Source: Clostridium sp. CAG:389
GTDB lineage: Bacteria > Bacillota > Clostridia > TANB77 > CAG-508
Direction: 5' to 3'
Assembly: GCA_000438255.1 (NCBI GenBank)
Contig: FR901882.1
Span: forward strand, 1 to 29,924
DNA: 29,924 nt
A model generated the notes under the pieces. It searched no databases. It was not told the origin of the DNA and saw only the letters and a list, made by a program, of their open reading frames with translations. The position numbers and the translations under genes were made by a program. This document shows, one piece after another, positions 1-7,439 of this stretch (its first letter is position 1; the number at the start of each line of letters is the position of its first letter).

Positions 1-68
1 CATAGAAAGATTCTTACTGAACTGTAACATATACCGAACAAATTTTTTAATTTTTTTATAAAAAAGTA

Positions 69-97
69 TTGACAAAATGAAAAAAAGAATATAAAAT
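69..97 (+). promoter_or_regulatory. Sigma-A promoter for the metallopeptidase gene
   Basis: TTGACA at 69-74 is separated by 17 bases from TAAAAT at 92-97. Transcription would start near 104 and give a leader of about 50 bases before the start at 157. Confidence 0.7.
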
Positions 98-156
98 AAG
101 AACAACAAAAACGAACAAGAATTTGCAAAACATAAATTTGTAAGGAGTGATATAAA

Positions 157-681
157 ATGAAAATAATGACAAAGAAAATCAATTTAAAAATAACAATAGA
201 AGAAGCAGCAGAAAGACATCCTGTGCCTGTGTTAGGAACAGATTATAAAGTTAAGATTATATACAAAAATATAAAAGTTGCTGAACTAGATGTAGAAGAT
301 AAAATTATAAAAATATCATTACCAAACAAATATAAAAAAGCAAATAATGAAAGAATATTAGACATAGCAATAGATAAAATGTATGAGCAAATAGCGAGAG
401 TAGAAATAGAAAGAGCTATGGAAAAAACAAGAATATTATTAGGATTTGCACCAGAAGATTATGAAATTAGAAAAATGAGTGATGAGTTTGGAAGATGTGA
501 GGAAAACAAAATAACAATAAATCCAGAAATAGTCAAATATGATAGAGAAGTAATTGATTATATAGTTTTGCATGAATATTGTCATTTAAAATATAAAAGC
601 CATTGCAAAAGCTTTATAAAAATGTTAGAAAAATATGAACCTAATTACAAAAAATTTGAAAAAATTGTTTCCAATATATAG
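157..681 (+). CDS. YgjP-like (DUF45) zinc metallopeptidase domain protein
   Basis: This is a 174-residue soluble protein whose C-terminal half carries a zinc-metallopeptidase signature. HEYCH at residues 139-143 fits HExxH, and a further His lies a few residues on in KSHCKSF. That arrangement matches the YgjP/SprT-like group, which in other proteins reads HELxHLxxxNHxxxFW; the Trp after the Phe is absent here. YgjP-like proteins are predicted cytosolic peptidases, often without a known substrate, so the biological role is not defined. No signal peptide or membrane segment is visible. The ATG at 157 is chosen because AAGGAGTG at 142-149 sits at good spacing; the in-frame ATG at 166 has no site of its own. 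The gene is monocistronic by appearance: it has its own promoter and is followed by a perfect inverted repeat before metK. Confidence 0.75.
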   Translation: MKIMTKKINLKITIEEAAERHPVPVLGTDYKVKIIYKNIKVAELDVEDKIIKISLPNKYKKANNERILDIAIDKMYEQIARVEIERAMEKTRILLGFAPEDYEIRKMSDEFGRCEENKITINPEIVKYDREVIDYIVLHEYCHLKYKSHCKSFIKMLEKYEPNYKKFEKIVSNI

Positions 682-720
682 TAATTTTTGGGAATATTGC
701 CTATAATATAGATATAAAAA

Positions 721-760
721 TTCAAAAAAACTAGTACTTTTTATTATTAGTTTTTTTGAA
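721..760. terminator. Perfect 13-bp inverted repeat between the peptidase gene and metK
   Basis: The arms 721-733 and 748-760 are exact reverse complements around a 14-base loop. They contain A7 and T7 runs, so the hairpin could terminate in either direction. A TATAAT at 702-707 lies just upstream; if that is the metK promoter, the hairpin would instead be inside the metK leader. No S-box (SAM-I) or other known SAM riboswitch core is visible in 682-805. Confidence 0.5.
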
Positions 761-805
761 GAAGTTTAAATGTTAAATTAATATATTATAGGAGGAAAAA
801 CAAAA

Positions 806-1915
806 ATGAACAAATATTATTTTACATCAGAAAGTGTAACAGAGGGACATCCAGACAAAGTAGCGGATTTAATATCTGATAGTATATTAGATGAATATTT
901 AAAACAAGATAAATATTCAAGAGTGGCAGTAGAAACATTTGTAACTGGAAACACTGTAACAATAGCAGGACAAGTAACATCAAAAGGACAAGTTAATATA
1001 GAAAATATAGTAAGACAAACAATAAAAAATATAGGATATGATAATGAAAGTACAGATATTGATTATAGAACTTGTAAAATAAATATAGATATTACAAAAC
1101 AGAGCCCAGATATAGCACTAGGAGTAGATGTTGGAGGAGCAGGAGACCAAGGAATAATGTTTGGATATGCATCAAATGAGACAGAAGAATATATGCCATA
1201 TGCAATATCAATGGCACATAAATTGGCAAGAAAACTAACAGAGGTACGAAAACAAAAAGAAATACCATATTTACGTCCAGATGGAAAAACTCAGGTAACA
1301 GTAGAATACGAAGATAATAAACCAAAAAGAATAGAAACGATATTAATTTCAACACAACACTTACCAGAAGTAACAATAGAACAATTAAGAAAAGATATTA
1401 CTGAAAAAGTAATAAAACTAGTTATACCAGAAGAGATGATAGATAAAAATACAAAAATATATATAAATCCAACAGGAAGATTTATAATAGGAGGGCCTCT
1501 TGGAGATACAGGACTAACAGGTAGAAAAATAATAGTAGATACTTATGGAGGATATGCACGTCATGGAGGTGGAGCATTTTCTGGAAAGGATGCGACAAAG
1601 GTAGATAGAAGTGCTGCATATATGTTAAGACATATTGCTAAAAATATAGTTGCAAATGGATATGCTGAAAAATGTGAAATACAGATTTCATATGCTATTG
1701 GTATGAAAGAGCCTCTTTCTATATATGTAAATACTTTTGGAACAGGTATAAAATCAGATGATGAATTAGCAAATTTAGTAAGAGAAAAATTTGATTTAAC
1801 TCCTGATGGAATTATAGAGTATTTGAAACTTAGAGAACCTATTTTTGTTGAAACGACTAATTATGGACATTTTGGAAAAGAAGGTTTGAAGTGGGAGAAA
1901 ATTATAGAAATGTAA
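806..1915 (+). CDS. metK: S-adenosylmethionine synthetase
   Basis: The enzyme makes S-adenosylmethionine from methionine and ATP in the cytosol, supplying methyl groups to the cell. The 369-residue protein is slightly shorter than the usual 380-400. It has the family's landmarks: GHPDK near the N-terminus (ATP and substrate binding), GAGDQGIMFGYA in the first third (the methionine/ATP loop), and GGAFSGKDATKVDRSAAY in the second half (the phosphate-binding loop). The start at 806 has GGAGG at 791-795. A possible promoter is TATAAT at 702-707 with a poor -35. The gene is followed after 75 bases, without a clear terminator, by a small gene on the same strand. Identification is firm. Confidence 0.97.
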   Translation: MNKYYFTSESVTEGHPDKVADLISDSILDEYLKQDKYSRVAVETFVTGNTVTIAGQVTSKGQVNIENIVRQTIKNIGYDNESTDIDYRTCKINIDITKQSPDIALGVDVGGAGDQGIMFGYASNETEEYMPYAISMAHKLARKLTEVRKQKEIPYLRPDGKTQVTVEYEDNKPKRIETILISTQHLPEVTIEQLRKDITEKVIKLVIPEEMIDKNTKIYINPTGRFIIGGPLGDTGLTGRKIIVDTYGGYARHGGGAFSGKDATKVDRSAAYMLRHIAKNIVANGYAEKCEIQISYAIGMKEPLSIYVNTFGTGIKSDDELANLVREKFDLTPDGIIEYLKLREPIFVETTNYGHFGKEGLKWEKIIEM

Positions 1916-1990
1916 TGTTAGATATATGCTTATATATTATAGATATTTTTAAAACTTAAAAAAATTATGAAAAAAGAGGAATGAAACAGT

Positions 1991-2386
1991 TTGCAATATA
2001 TAACGAAATTAGATATAAATAAATTAGAGAAATATAAAAAAAGCTTGATTACCAAAGATGTAATTTTAACAGATGAAAGATTATATGAGCATATACTCCT
2101 ATTTCATGGAAATGAATATAAAGAATTAAGACCACATATAAAAAGTATAATAGATGATCCTGATTATATTATAGAAGATAATAGACATGAAGATACAATG
2201 ATATATTTAAAACAAATGCCAGATATAGAAAAAAACGGGAGAGTTGTAATCAAATTAGCATTGGGACAAGATAAAGAACATAGTAAAAACTCAATTATTA
2301 CTATGATGAAATTAAATAATAGAACATGGAAACAAACTTTAAAAAATCGAGGAAAAATTATTTGGAATAATAAAAAGAAAAACTAG
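1991..2386 (+). CDS. Small PBECR2-like nuclease-fold protein
   Basis: This is a 131-residue soluble protein starting at TTG, with AGAGGA about 10 bases upstream; no ATG in this frame gives the conserved N-terminus. The pattern VILTDERxxEHI, then a His, then DDPDYIIEDNRHEDTMIYLK, then VVIKLAL and finally NSIITMMKLN resembles the PBECR2 family (phage Barnase-EndoU-ColicinE5/D-RelE-like nuclease 2). That family is usually found as a C-terminal domain of phage head-morphogenesis or toxin-type proteins. Here it stands alone, with no phage genes around it and no evident antitoxin. The residues that would be catalytic cannot be assigned from the sequence alone. It lies 75 bases after metK and may be cotranscribed. 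Its stop codon overlaps the -35 element of the RNA gene that follows. Confidence 0.6.
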   Translation: MQYITKLDINKLEKYKKSLITKDVILTDERLYEHILLFHGNEYKELRPHIKSIIDDPDYIIEDNRHEDTMIYLKQMPDIEKNGRVVIKLALGQDKEHSKNSIITMMKLNNRTWKQTLKNRGKIIWNNKKKN

Positions 2387-2412
2387 ACAAAAATGAATAA
2401 AAGTTATATAAT
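2384..2412 (+). promoter_or_regulatory. Promoter for the structured RNA
   Basis: TAGACA at 2384-2389, overlapping the previous stop codon, is followed after 17 bases by TATAAT at 2407-2412. Transcription would begin near 2419, just before the first predicted helix. Confidence 0.7.
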
Positions 2413-2418
2413 ATAAGT

Positions 2419-2547
2419 ACAATATAGAGAGTTATTTGAAGTGGACAATAGTGCCATCCACACACCCTAGTGGTCAAAAGAGATGCAGGACTTGGTACAC
2501 CTGCCGGATAACTATCATAAAAGGAGCTATGTATAACATAGCTCCTT
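2419..2547 (+). ncRNA. Structured RNA candidate: three-way junction with kissing loops plus terminator hairpin
   Basis: The segment is visibly richer in G and C than its surroundings and folds by eye into a closed junction. P1 is 2427-2437 with 2506-2516 (10 of 11 pairs). P2 is GTGGA 2441-2445 with TCCAC 2457-2461. P3 is GCAGG 2485-2489 with CCTGC 2500-2504. The P2 loop GTGCCA (2451-2456) can pair with the P3 loop TGGTAC (2493-2498), giving a six-pair loop-loop contact with one G-U. A 23-base joining strand lies between P2 and P3. A terminator hairpin follows at 2521-2547. I could not match it to purine, THF, ZTP, fluoride, ykkC, preQ1, SAM or c-di-GMP riboswitches. It could be a free small RNA or a leader of the HAM1-like gene downstream. 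Confidence 0.55.
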
Positions 2548-2554
2548 AATTTAT
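2521..2554 (+). terminator. Hairpin terminator of the structured RNA
   Basis: The 12-bp perfect stem AAGGAGCTATGT (2521-2532) and ACATAGCTCCTT (2536-2547) closes a three-base loop. The tail AATTTAT is a weak U-tract. It does not overlap the P1 strand, so no obvious antiterminator alternative was found. Confidence 0.7.
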
Positions 2555-2637
2555 AAAAAAGTACTATGAAAAAAATTAAATATATGATATAAATATAAAA
2601 GAATTTAATAAAAACTAAAATTATGGAAAGGAAAGAA

Positions 2638-3237
2638 ATGAAAGTATTATTTGCAACAACAAACCCAGCAAAAGTGAAAAAATACAAAAAAGCACTTGAA
2701 GAAAGAGGAATTGAACTATTAACGCTAAAAGACTTAGACATTAATATAAAAGTAGAAGAAACAGGAAAAAATGCAATAGAAAATGCATACATAAAAGCAA
2801 AAACATATTATGAAGTAGCACATATGCCAACAATAGGAATGGATAATTGTCTATTTGTAGAAGAACTATCAGAAGAAGAACAACCAGGAACACATGTAAG
2901 AAGAATAAATGGAAAAGAATTAACAGATGAAGAAATGATAGAATACTATACAAATTTAGTAAAAAAACATGGAGAAAAATTAACAGCAAAATGGGTATAT
3001 GGTATGGTAATTTATAATGGTAAAGAAGTAAAAGAATATACTTGGAGTAAAAGTAACTTTTATTTTGTAGATAAACCATGTGAAAAAAGAAATCCTGGAT
3101 ATCCTTTGGATTCAATTAGTATTGTACCTGAATTTAATAAATATTTAGTAGAATTAACAGAAGAAGAGAAAATAAAAAATAATAGTAAAAACAGTGATGA
3201 TGGAGTTATTAAATTCATAGGGGATAATATAAATTAA
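2638..3237 (+). CDS. Divergent HAM1/RdgB-like non-canonical purine NTP pyrophosphatase
   Basis: HAM1/RdgB enzymes hydrolyse ITP, dITP and XTP to monophosphates and keep deaminated purines out of nucleic acid. The N-terminus MKVLFATTNPAKVKKYKKAL is the family's nucleotide-binding start. TGKNAIENAYIKAKTYY matches the usual ENAxxKA helix, and MDNCLFVEEL corresponds to the usual DDSGLxVxAL. The C-terminal half is unusual: where family members have GYGYDPIF and a final SHR motif, this protein has GYPLDS and no SHR, so substrate choice may differ. The start at 2638 is preferred over the in-frame ATG at 2623 because AAAGGA at 2627-2632 sits 5 bases upstream and the family begins here; this gives 199 residues. 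It ends 15 bases before the ABC transporter gene, so the two are probably cotranscribed. Confidence 0.75.
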   Translation: MKVLFATTNPAKVKKYKKALEERGIELLTLKDLDINIKVEETGKNAIENAYIKAKTYYEVAHMPTIGMDNCLFVEELSEEEQPGTHVRRINGKELTDEEMIEYYTNLVKKHGEKLTAKWVYGMVIYNGKEVKEYTWSKSNFYFVDKPCEKRNPGYPLDSISIVPEFNKYLVELTEEEKIKNNSKNSDDGVIKFIGDNIN

Positions 3238-3252
3238 GGAAAGGAGAAATGC

Positions 3253-5859
3253 ATGTTAAAATTAAAAAATATAAAAAAGACATATGTAAGTGGAGATGAA
3301 AAAGTAGAAGCTCTAAAAGGAATAAATATAGAATTTAGAGAATCAGAATTTGTCTCAATCTTAGGACAAAGTGGATGTGGGAAAACAACACTATTAAATA
3401 TTATAGGAGGATTAGACAGATACACTTCAGGAGATTTAATAATAAATGGAAAATCAACAAAAGACTTTAAGGACAGAGATTGGGATGCTTATAGAAATTA
3501 TTCAGTAGGATTTGTATTTCAAAGTTATAATCTAATAGGACATCAAACAGTATTATCAAATGTTGAACTTGCATTAACAATATCAGGAGTATCCAGAAAA
3601 GAGAGAAAACAAAGAGCGATAAAAGCACTAGAAGAAGTTGGACTAAAAGAACAAATACACAAAAAGCCAAACCAATTATCAGGTGGGCAAATGCAAAGAG
3701 TTGCAATAGCAAGAGCATTAGTAAATAATCCAGATATAATATTAGCAGATGAACCAACAGGTGCATTGGATACAAAAACAAGTGTGCAAGTAATGGAAAT
3801 ATTAAAGAAAATATCAAAAGATAAATTAATAATAATGGTTACACATAATCCGGAACTTGCAGAAAAATATTCAAGTAGAATCATAAAAATACTTGATGGA
3901 AAAATAACAGATGATTCAGACCCAATAGAACATCAAAAAGAAGAAAAACAGCAAGATACTAAAAAGAGAAGAACATCAATGAAATTTCTTACAGCACTAC
4001 GTTTAAGTTTAAACAATTTAATGACTAAAAAGGGAAGAACAATATTAACATCATTTGCTGGAAGTATTGGAATAATAGGAATCGCATTAATTTTAGCAAT
4101 TTCAACAGGTGTACAGAATTATATAGATAAAGTAGAGGAAGATACACTTTCATCATACCCAATTACAATAGAAGAGTCAACAGTGGATATGTCAAGTTTA
4201 ATGCAATCTATGATGGGAGATGATACAGAATCTAATACAGAAAATAGAGAAGAAGAAAGAGCTTATTCAGCAGATATAATGAATGATATGATAACAACAC
4301 TTTCTAATAAAAAACAAAACAATAACCTAAAAGAATTAAAGAAATACCTAGATGAGGGGAATAATGAAATTACAAAAAACAGTAATAGTATAAAATATGG
4401 ATATGATTTAAATATCAATTTATATAGAGCAGATACTGACAAAGGTATTGTAAGAGTAAATCCAAGTACAGTAATGAATGCATTTGGAATGGGGGATATG
4501 ATAGAAGCACAAAATAATTCTGCAATGTCATCAGTATTCGGGAGTTCAATGATGACAAATACTGATATATGTTTTGAAATGAGGGACAATCAACAATTAT
4601 TAGAATCACAATATGATTTAGTAAAAGGAAATTGGCCAAAACAATATAATGAGGTAGTTTTAGTTTTAAAAGAAGATGGAAGAATAGATGATTACACATT
4701 ATACTCATTAGGACTAAAAAATCAAAGTGAGCTAAAAGATAAATGGAAAGCAGTAGAAAATGGAGAAAAACTTGATGAAAATCAAGAATCTACATCATAC
4801 TCATATGATGAGTTACTAAATTTAGAATTTAAATTATTATTGAATTCAGATTATTATCAAAAACAAAATGGATTATGGATAAATAAAGAAGATGATGAAA
4901 ACTATTTAAAAGATAAAATTAATAATGCAGAAACTGTAAAAATAGTAGGAATTATAAAACAAAATGAACAAAGTGCTGTAAGTACTTCTGTTACAAGTGG
5001 TATAGGATATACAAAACAATTAAAAGAATATATTATACAAAAGTCAAATGATGCACAAATAGTTAAAGAACAAAAAGAAAATAAAGATGTAAATGTATTT
5101 TCAGGATTAGATTTCCCAACAGATGATAATACAACATCAATGGAAAATTTGACAACAGAACAAAGATTAGCAATGAGCAAATTAAGTAGCGAAGAAATTG
5201 CTCAAATGATGGAAACATATTCAGCAAATAAAGATGCAAGCTACGAAAAAAATCTACAAAAATTAGGAGCTGTTGATATTGATATTCCAACATCAATAAG
5301 CATTTATCCAAAAGATTTTGAGGCAAAAGATAAAATATCAAAAGCAATTGATGAGTATAATCAAAAACAAAGAGATGATGGGAAAGAAGAAAATACAATA
5401 AGCTACACAGATATAGTTGGAACAATGATGAAGTCTGTAAGCCAAATTATTAATACAATAAGTTATGTATTAATTGCATTTGTAGCAATATCTTTGGTTG
5501 TATCTTCAATAATGATTGGTATTATAACATATATTTCTGTATTGGAAAGAACAAAAGAAATTGGTATTTTAAGAGCGATTGGTGCATCAAAAAAGGATAT
5601 TTCAAGAGTATTTAATGCAGAAACTTTGATTATTGGTTTAATATCAGGTCTTATAGGAATAGGCATTACAGTATTATTAACACTTCCAATAAATAGTATG
5701 ATTTTTGCTGTAACGGGTGTTAAAGTAGTAACTGCTGTACCATTTAAGGCTGGTGTTGTATTAGTTCTTATTAGTATGTTCTTGACAATTATTGCAGGTT
5801 TAATTCCAGCTAAAATTGCAAGTAAAAAGGATCCAGTAATTGCATTAAGAACAGAGTAA
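3253..5859 (+). CDS. Fused ABC exporter: MacB-like ATPase plus FtsX-type permease
   Basis: This 868-residue polypeptide carries both halves of a mechanotransmission-type ABC exporter. The ATPase occupies about residues 1-222, with Walker A GQSGCGKT at 38-45, signature LSGGQ from residue 142, and Walker B ending DE at 166-167. A charged, Gln/Lys-rich linker leads to a first membrane segment near 262-282. A long extracytoplasmic region of about 440 residues follows. The C-terminal FtsX domain has three membrane segments, with the family's ERTKEIGILRAIGASKKDI motif between the first two. Such proteins (MacB/BceAB-like) export or displace peptides and lipophilic compounds; the substrate here is unknown. 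The start has AAAGGAG at 3240-3246. It is translated directly after the HAM1-like gene and followed by a strong terminator. Confidence 0.9.
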   Translation: MLKLKNIKKTYVSGDEKVEALKGINIEFRESEFVSILGQSGCGKTTLLNIIGGLDRYTSGDLIINGKSTKDFKDRDWDAYRNYSVGFVFQSYNLIGHQTVLSNVELALTISGVSRKERKQRAIKALEEVGLKEQIHKKPNQLSGGQMQRVAIARALVNNPDIILADEPTGALDTKTSVQVMEILKKISKDKLIIMVTHNPELAEKYSSRIIKILDGKITDDSDPIEHQKEEKQQDTKKRRTSMKFLTALRLSLNNLMTKKGRTILTSFAGSIGIIGIALILAISTGVQNYIDKVEEDTLSSYPITIEESTVDMSSLMQSMMGDDTESNTENREEERAYSADIMNDMITTLSNKKQNNNLKELKKYLDEGNNEITKNSNSIKYGYDLNINLYRADTDKGIVRVNPSTVMNAFGMGDMIEAQNNSAMSSVFGSSMMTNTDICFEMRDNQQLLESQYDLVKGNWPKQYNEVVLVLKEDGRIDDYTLYSLGLKNQSELKDKWKAVENGEKLDENQESTSYSYDELLNLEFKLLLNSDYYQKQNGLWINKEDDENYLKDKINNAETVKIVGIIKQNEQSAVSTSVTSGIGYTKQLKEYIIQKSNDAQIVKEQKENKDVNVFSGLDFPTDDNTTSMENLTTEQRLAMSKLSSEEIAQMMETYSANKDASYEKNLQKLGAVDIDIPTSISIYPKDFEAKDKISKAIDEYNQKQRDDGKEENTISYTDIVGTMMKSVSQIINTISYVLIAFVAISLVVSSIMIGIITYISVLERTKEIGILRAIGASKKDISRVFNAETLIIGLISGLIGIGITVLLTLPINSMIFAVTGVKVVTAVPFKAGVVLVLISMFLTIIAGLIPAKIASKKDPVIALRTE

Positions 5860-5907
5860 TTATAGCATAAAAAAGCAGTAGAAATATATTTAAATATAAA
5901 AAACAAA

Positions 5908-5945
5908 CCCTCATAAAGCTTATAAGAAACTTTATGAGGGCTAAC
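5908..5945. terminator. Bidirectional intrinsic terminator between convergent genes
   Basis: CCCTCATAAAG (5908-5918) pairs exactly with CTTTATGAGGG (5930-5940). A T-run follows on the plus strand (5944-5950), and on the minus strand the stem is followed by TTTGTTTTTT. It can serve both the ABC gene and the convergent tetR gene. Confidence 0.85.
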
Positions 5946-5948
5946 TTT

Positions 5949-6551
5949 TTAAATTAAGTTCAATATATTCTCAATAACCAAATTAATCATAATATCATAA
6001 TCCAAATCTTTATGTTTGTGATAAACAATTTCATGACACAAATCATCAATCAAATGAATAGCAATATGAACTTTTTCATCAAGATTCCTTGCATCAAAAC
6101 CATTATCCAATAAAATCTTAGAAATATTTTTAGTCATAGCCATTTCATTTTCTTGAAAAAACTCAGCAATCTCTTTATCAGAATGAGTCATAGCCATAAT
6201 TTCTTCATGAGCAATTTGTGAAAGCTTATGATTTTCGATAAAAGTATTAATCATATTTCTTAAAACAACATCGAGATTATTTTTATTAATTTTAATATTT
6301 GATGTTACAGTCAACATAGGATAAAAAATATCACTAGCATATTTTTTGATACCTTCAACTAAAATATCATGTTTATCTTTAAAATATTGATATACAATTC
6401 CAGTAGAAACACTAGCAGCTTTTGCAATTTCAGCTGTATTAGTATTGTAATATCCTTTTTCACAGATTAATTCAAAACCTGCCTTTATTATTTTTTCTTT
6501 TTTTTCAATAGAACGTTTTTGAATAGGCTCTCTAATTTCATTTATTTTCAT
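5949..6551 (-). CDS. TetR/AcrR family transcriptional repressor
   Basis: This is a 200-residue DNA-binding regulator with the TetR helix-turn-helix in the first 65 residues: EKIIKAGFELICEKGYYNTNT, then AEIAKAASVSTGIVYQYFKDKHDIL. The C-terminal ligand-binding half is variable, as usual. It is transcribed away from the ATPase/permease pair that starts at 6713, from back-to-back consensus promoters. The same palindrome, TGAAA-N4-TTTCA, appears twice in the shared control region. The simplest reading is that it represses the adjacent exporter, and perhaps itself, until an inducer binds; that is inferred from layout. The start at 6551 has AAAGGA about 10 bases upstream on the minus strand, which is a little long. 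Confidence 0.9.
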   Translation of the reverse strand: MKINEIREPIQKRSIEKKEKIIKAGFELICEKGYYNTNTAEIAKAASVSTGIVYQYFKDKHDILVEGIKKYASDIFYPMLTVTSNIKINKNNLDVVLRNMINTFIENHKLSQIAHEEIMAMTHSDKEIAEFFQENEMAMTKNISKILLDNGFDARNLDEKVHIAIHLIDDLCHEIVYHKHKDLDYDIMINLVIENILNLI

Positions 6552-6583
6552 TTAAAACAAATCCTTTCTAATATACAACCATT

Positions 6584-6612
6584 ATTATAATAGCAAAAAA
6601 AATAAATGTCAA
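6584..6612 (-). promoter_or_regulatory. Consensus promoter of the tetR gene
   Basis: On the minus strand TTGACA (6612-6607) is followed after exactly 17 bases by TATAAT (6589-6584), which predicts a start near 6577. Confidence 0.8.
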
Positions 6613-6619
6613 ATAAATG

Positions 6620-6633
6620 TGAAAAATGTTTCA
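6620..6633. promoter_or_regulatory. TetR operator candidate 1, TGAAA-N4-TTTCA
   Basis: TGAAA (6620-6624) and TTTCA (6629-6633) form a perfect inverted repeat between the two divergent -35 elements. It has the same half-sites and spacing as the copy at 6684-6697. Confidence 0.6.
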
Positions 6634-6641
6634 TGTTTTTA

Positions 6642-6670
6642 TTGACAACAGTATAATATAAATATATAAT
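6642..6670 (+). promoter_or_regulatory. Consensus promoter of the ABC exporter operon
   Basis: TTGACA at 6642-6647 and TATAAT at 6665-6670 are separated by 17 bases, a perfect sigma-A match. The predicted start is near 6677, just before operator candidate 2. Confidence 0.85.
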
Positions 6671-6683
6671 AATTCCAGAAATA

Positions 6684-6697
6684 TGAAATCAATTTCA
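6684..6697. promoter_or_regulatory. TetR operator candidate 2, TGAAA-N4-TTTCA
   Basis: TGAAA (6684-6688) and TTTCA (6693-6697) repeat the half-sites of candidate 1; the two centres are 64 bp apart, about six helical turns. This copy lies in the first bases of the transcript, where a bound repressor would block initiation or early elongation. Confidence 0.65.
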
Positions 6698-6712
6698 CAT
6701 TAAGGAGGAGTT

Positions 6713-7423
6713 ATGAAAAAAATAGTAGAATTAAAAAAAGTAAGCAAAACTTACAAGGTAGGAGAAAATGAGTTCAAAGCGTTAGACGGAATAGACTTGG
6801 AATTAAACAAAGGAGAATTTGTAGTAATACTTGGACCATCAGGGGCAGGAAAATCAACACTATTAAACTTAATAGGTGGAATGGACACACCAACAGAAGG
6901 AAGCATCAAAATTGACGGAGAAGAAATCTCAAAATATACAGAAAGTCAGTTAAGTGAATATAGAGCAGAAAACATAGGGTTTATTTTTCAATTTTATAAC
7001 ATATTGCCAACACTAACAGTATTAGAAAATGTAGAGTTAGTAAAAGATATAGTAAAAAACGGAAACGATAGTAAAGAAGCTGTAAAAGCAGTAGGATTAG
7101 AACAACATATGAATAAATTTCCAAATCAATTATCTGGTGGAGAGCAACAAAGAGTTTCAATTGCAAGGGCAATTGCTAAAAATCCAAAACTATTATTATG
7201 TGATGAGCCAACAGGAGCATTAGATTCTAAAACAGGTGTTGAAGTTTTAAAATTATTAAAGAAACAATGTGATGGAAACAATGGAGCAAATACAGTAATT
7301 ATAGTAACACATAACAGTTTATTTGCAGATATAGCAGATACAGTAATAAGAGTTAAAAATGGAAAAATTGAAAGTGTGACAACAAACGAAAATCCTAAAA
7401 ATATAGATGAAGTTAAATGGTAA
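6713..7423 (+). CDS. ABC transporter ATP-binding protein (LolD/MacB type)
   Basis: This 236-residue ATPase powers the permease encoded next to it. Walker A GPSGAGKS spans residues 41-48, the signature LSGGE begins at residue 140, and the Walker B acidic pair DE is at 164-165, followed by the family's PTGALDSKTG. It belongs to the LolD/MacB/BceA group, whose partners are FtsX-type permeases exporting peptides or lipids. The start has an excellent AAGGAGGAG at 6702-6710. The gene lies behind a consensus promoter flanked by two palindromes and is divergent from tetR, so it is probably inducible by the exported compound. The permease begins 16 bases after the stop. Confidence 0.93.
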   Translation: MKKIVELKKVSKTYKVGENEFKALDGIDLELNKGEFVVILGPSGAGKSTLLNLIGGMDTPTEGSIKIDGEEISKYTESQLSEYRAENIGFIFQFYNILPTLTVLENVELVKDIVKNGNDSKEAVKAVGLEQHMNKFPNQLSGGEQQRVSIARAIAKNPKLLLCDEPTGALDSKTGVEVLKLLKKQCDGNNGANTVIIVTHNSLFADIADTVIRVKNGKIESVTTNENPKNIDEVKW

Positions 7424-7439
7424 AAGAAAGGAATTGAAA

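Noticed and set aside
2419..2547. Hammerhead or other small self-cleaving ribozyme
   Set aside because: The CUGANGA and GAAA core of the hammerhead is missing, and I could not place the cores of twister or pistol.
2358..2792. Minus-strand open frame of 144 codons across the structured RNA
   Set aside because: It overlaps the RNA, its terminator and the start of the HAM1-like gene; its hydrophobic composition is what the complement of A-rich coding DNA gives; no ribosome site.
5463..5906. Minus-strand 147-codon frame at the end of the fused ABC gene
   Set aside because: It is opposite well-conserved FtsX helices, which explains its hydrophobic look.
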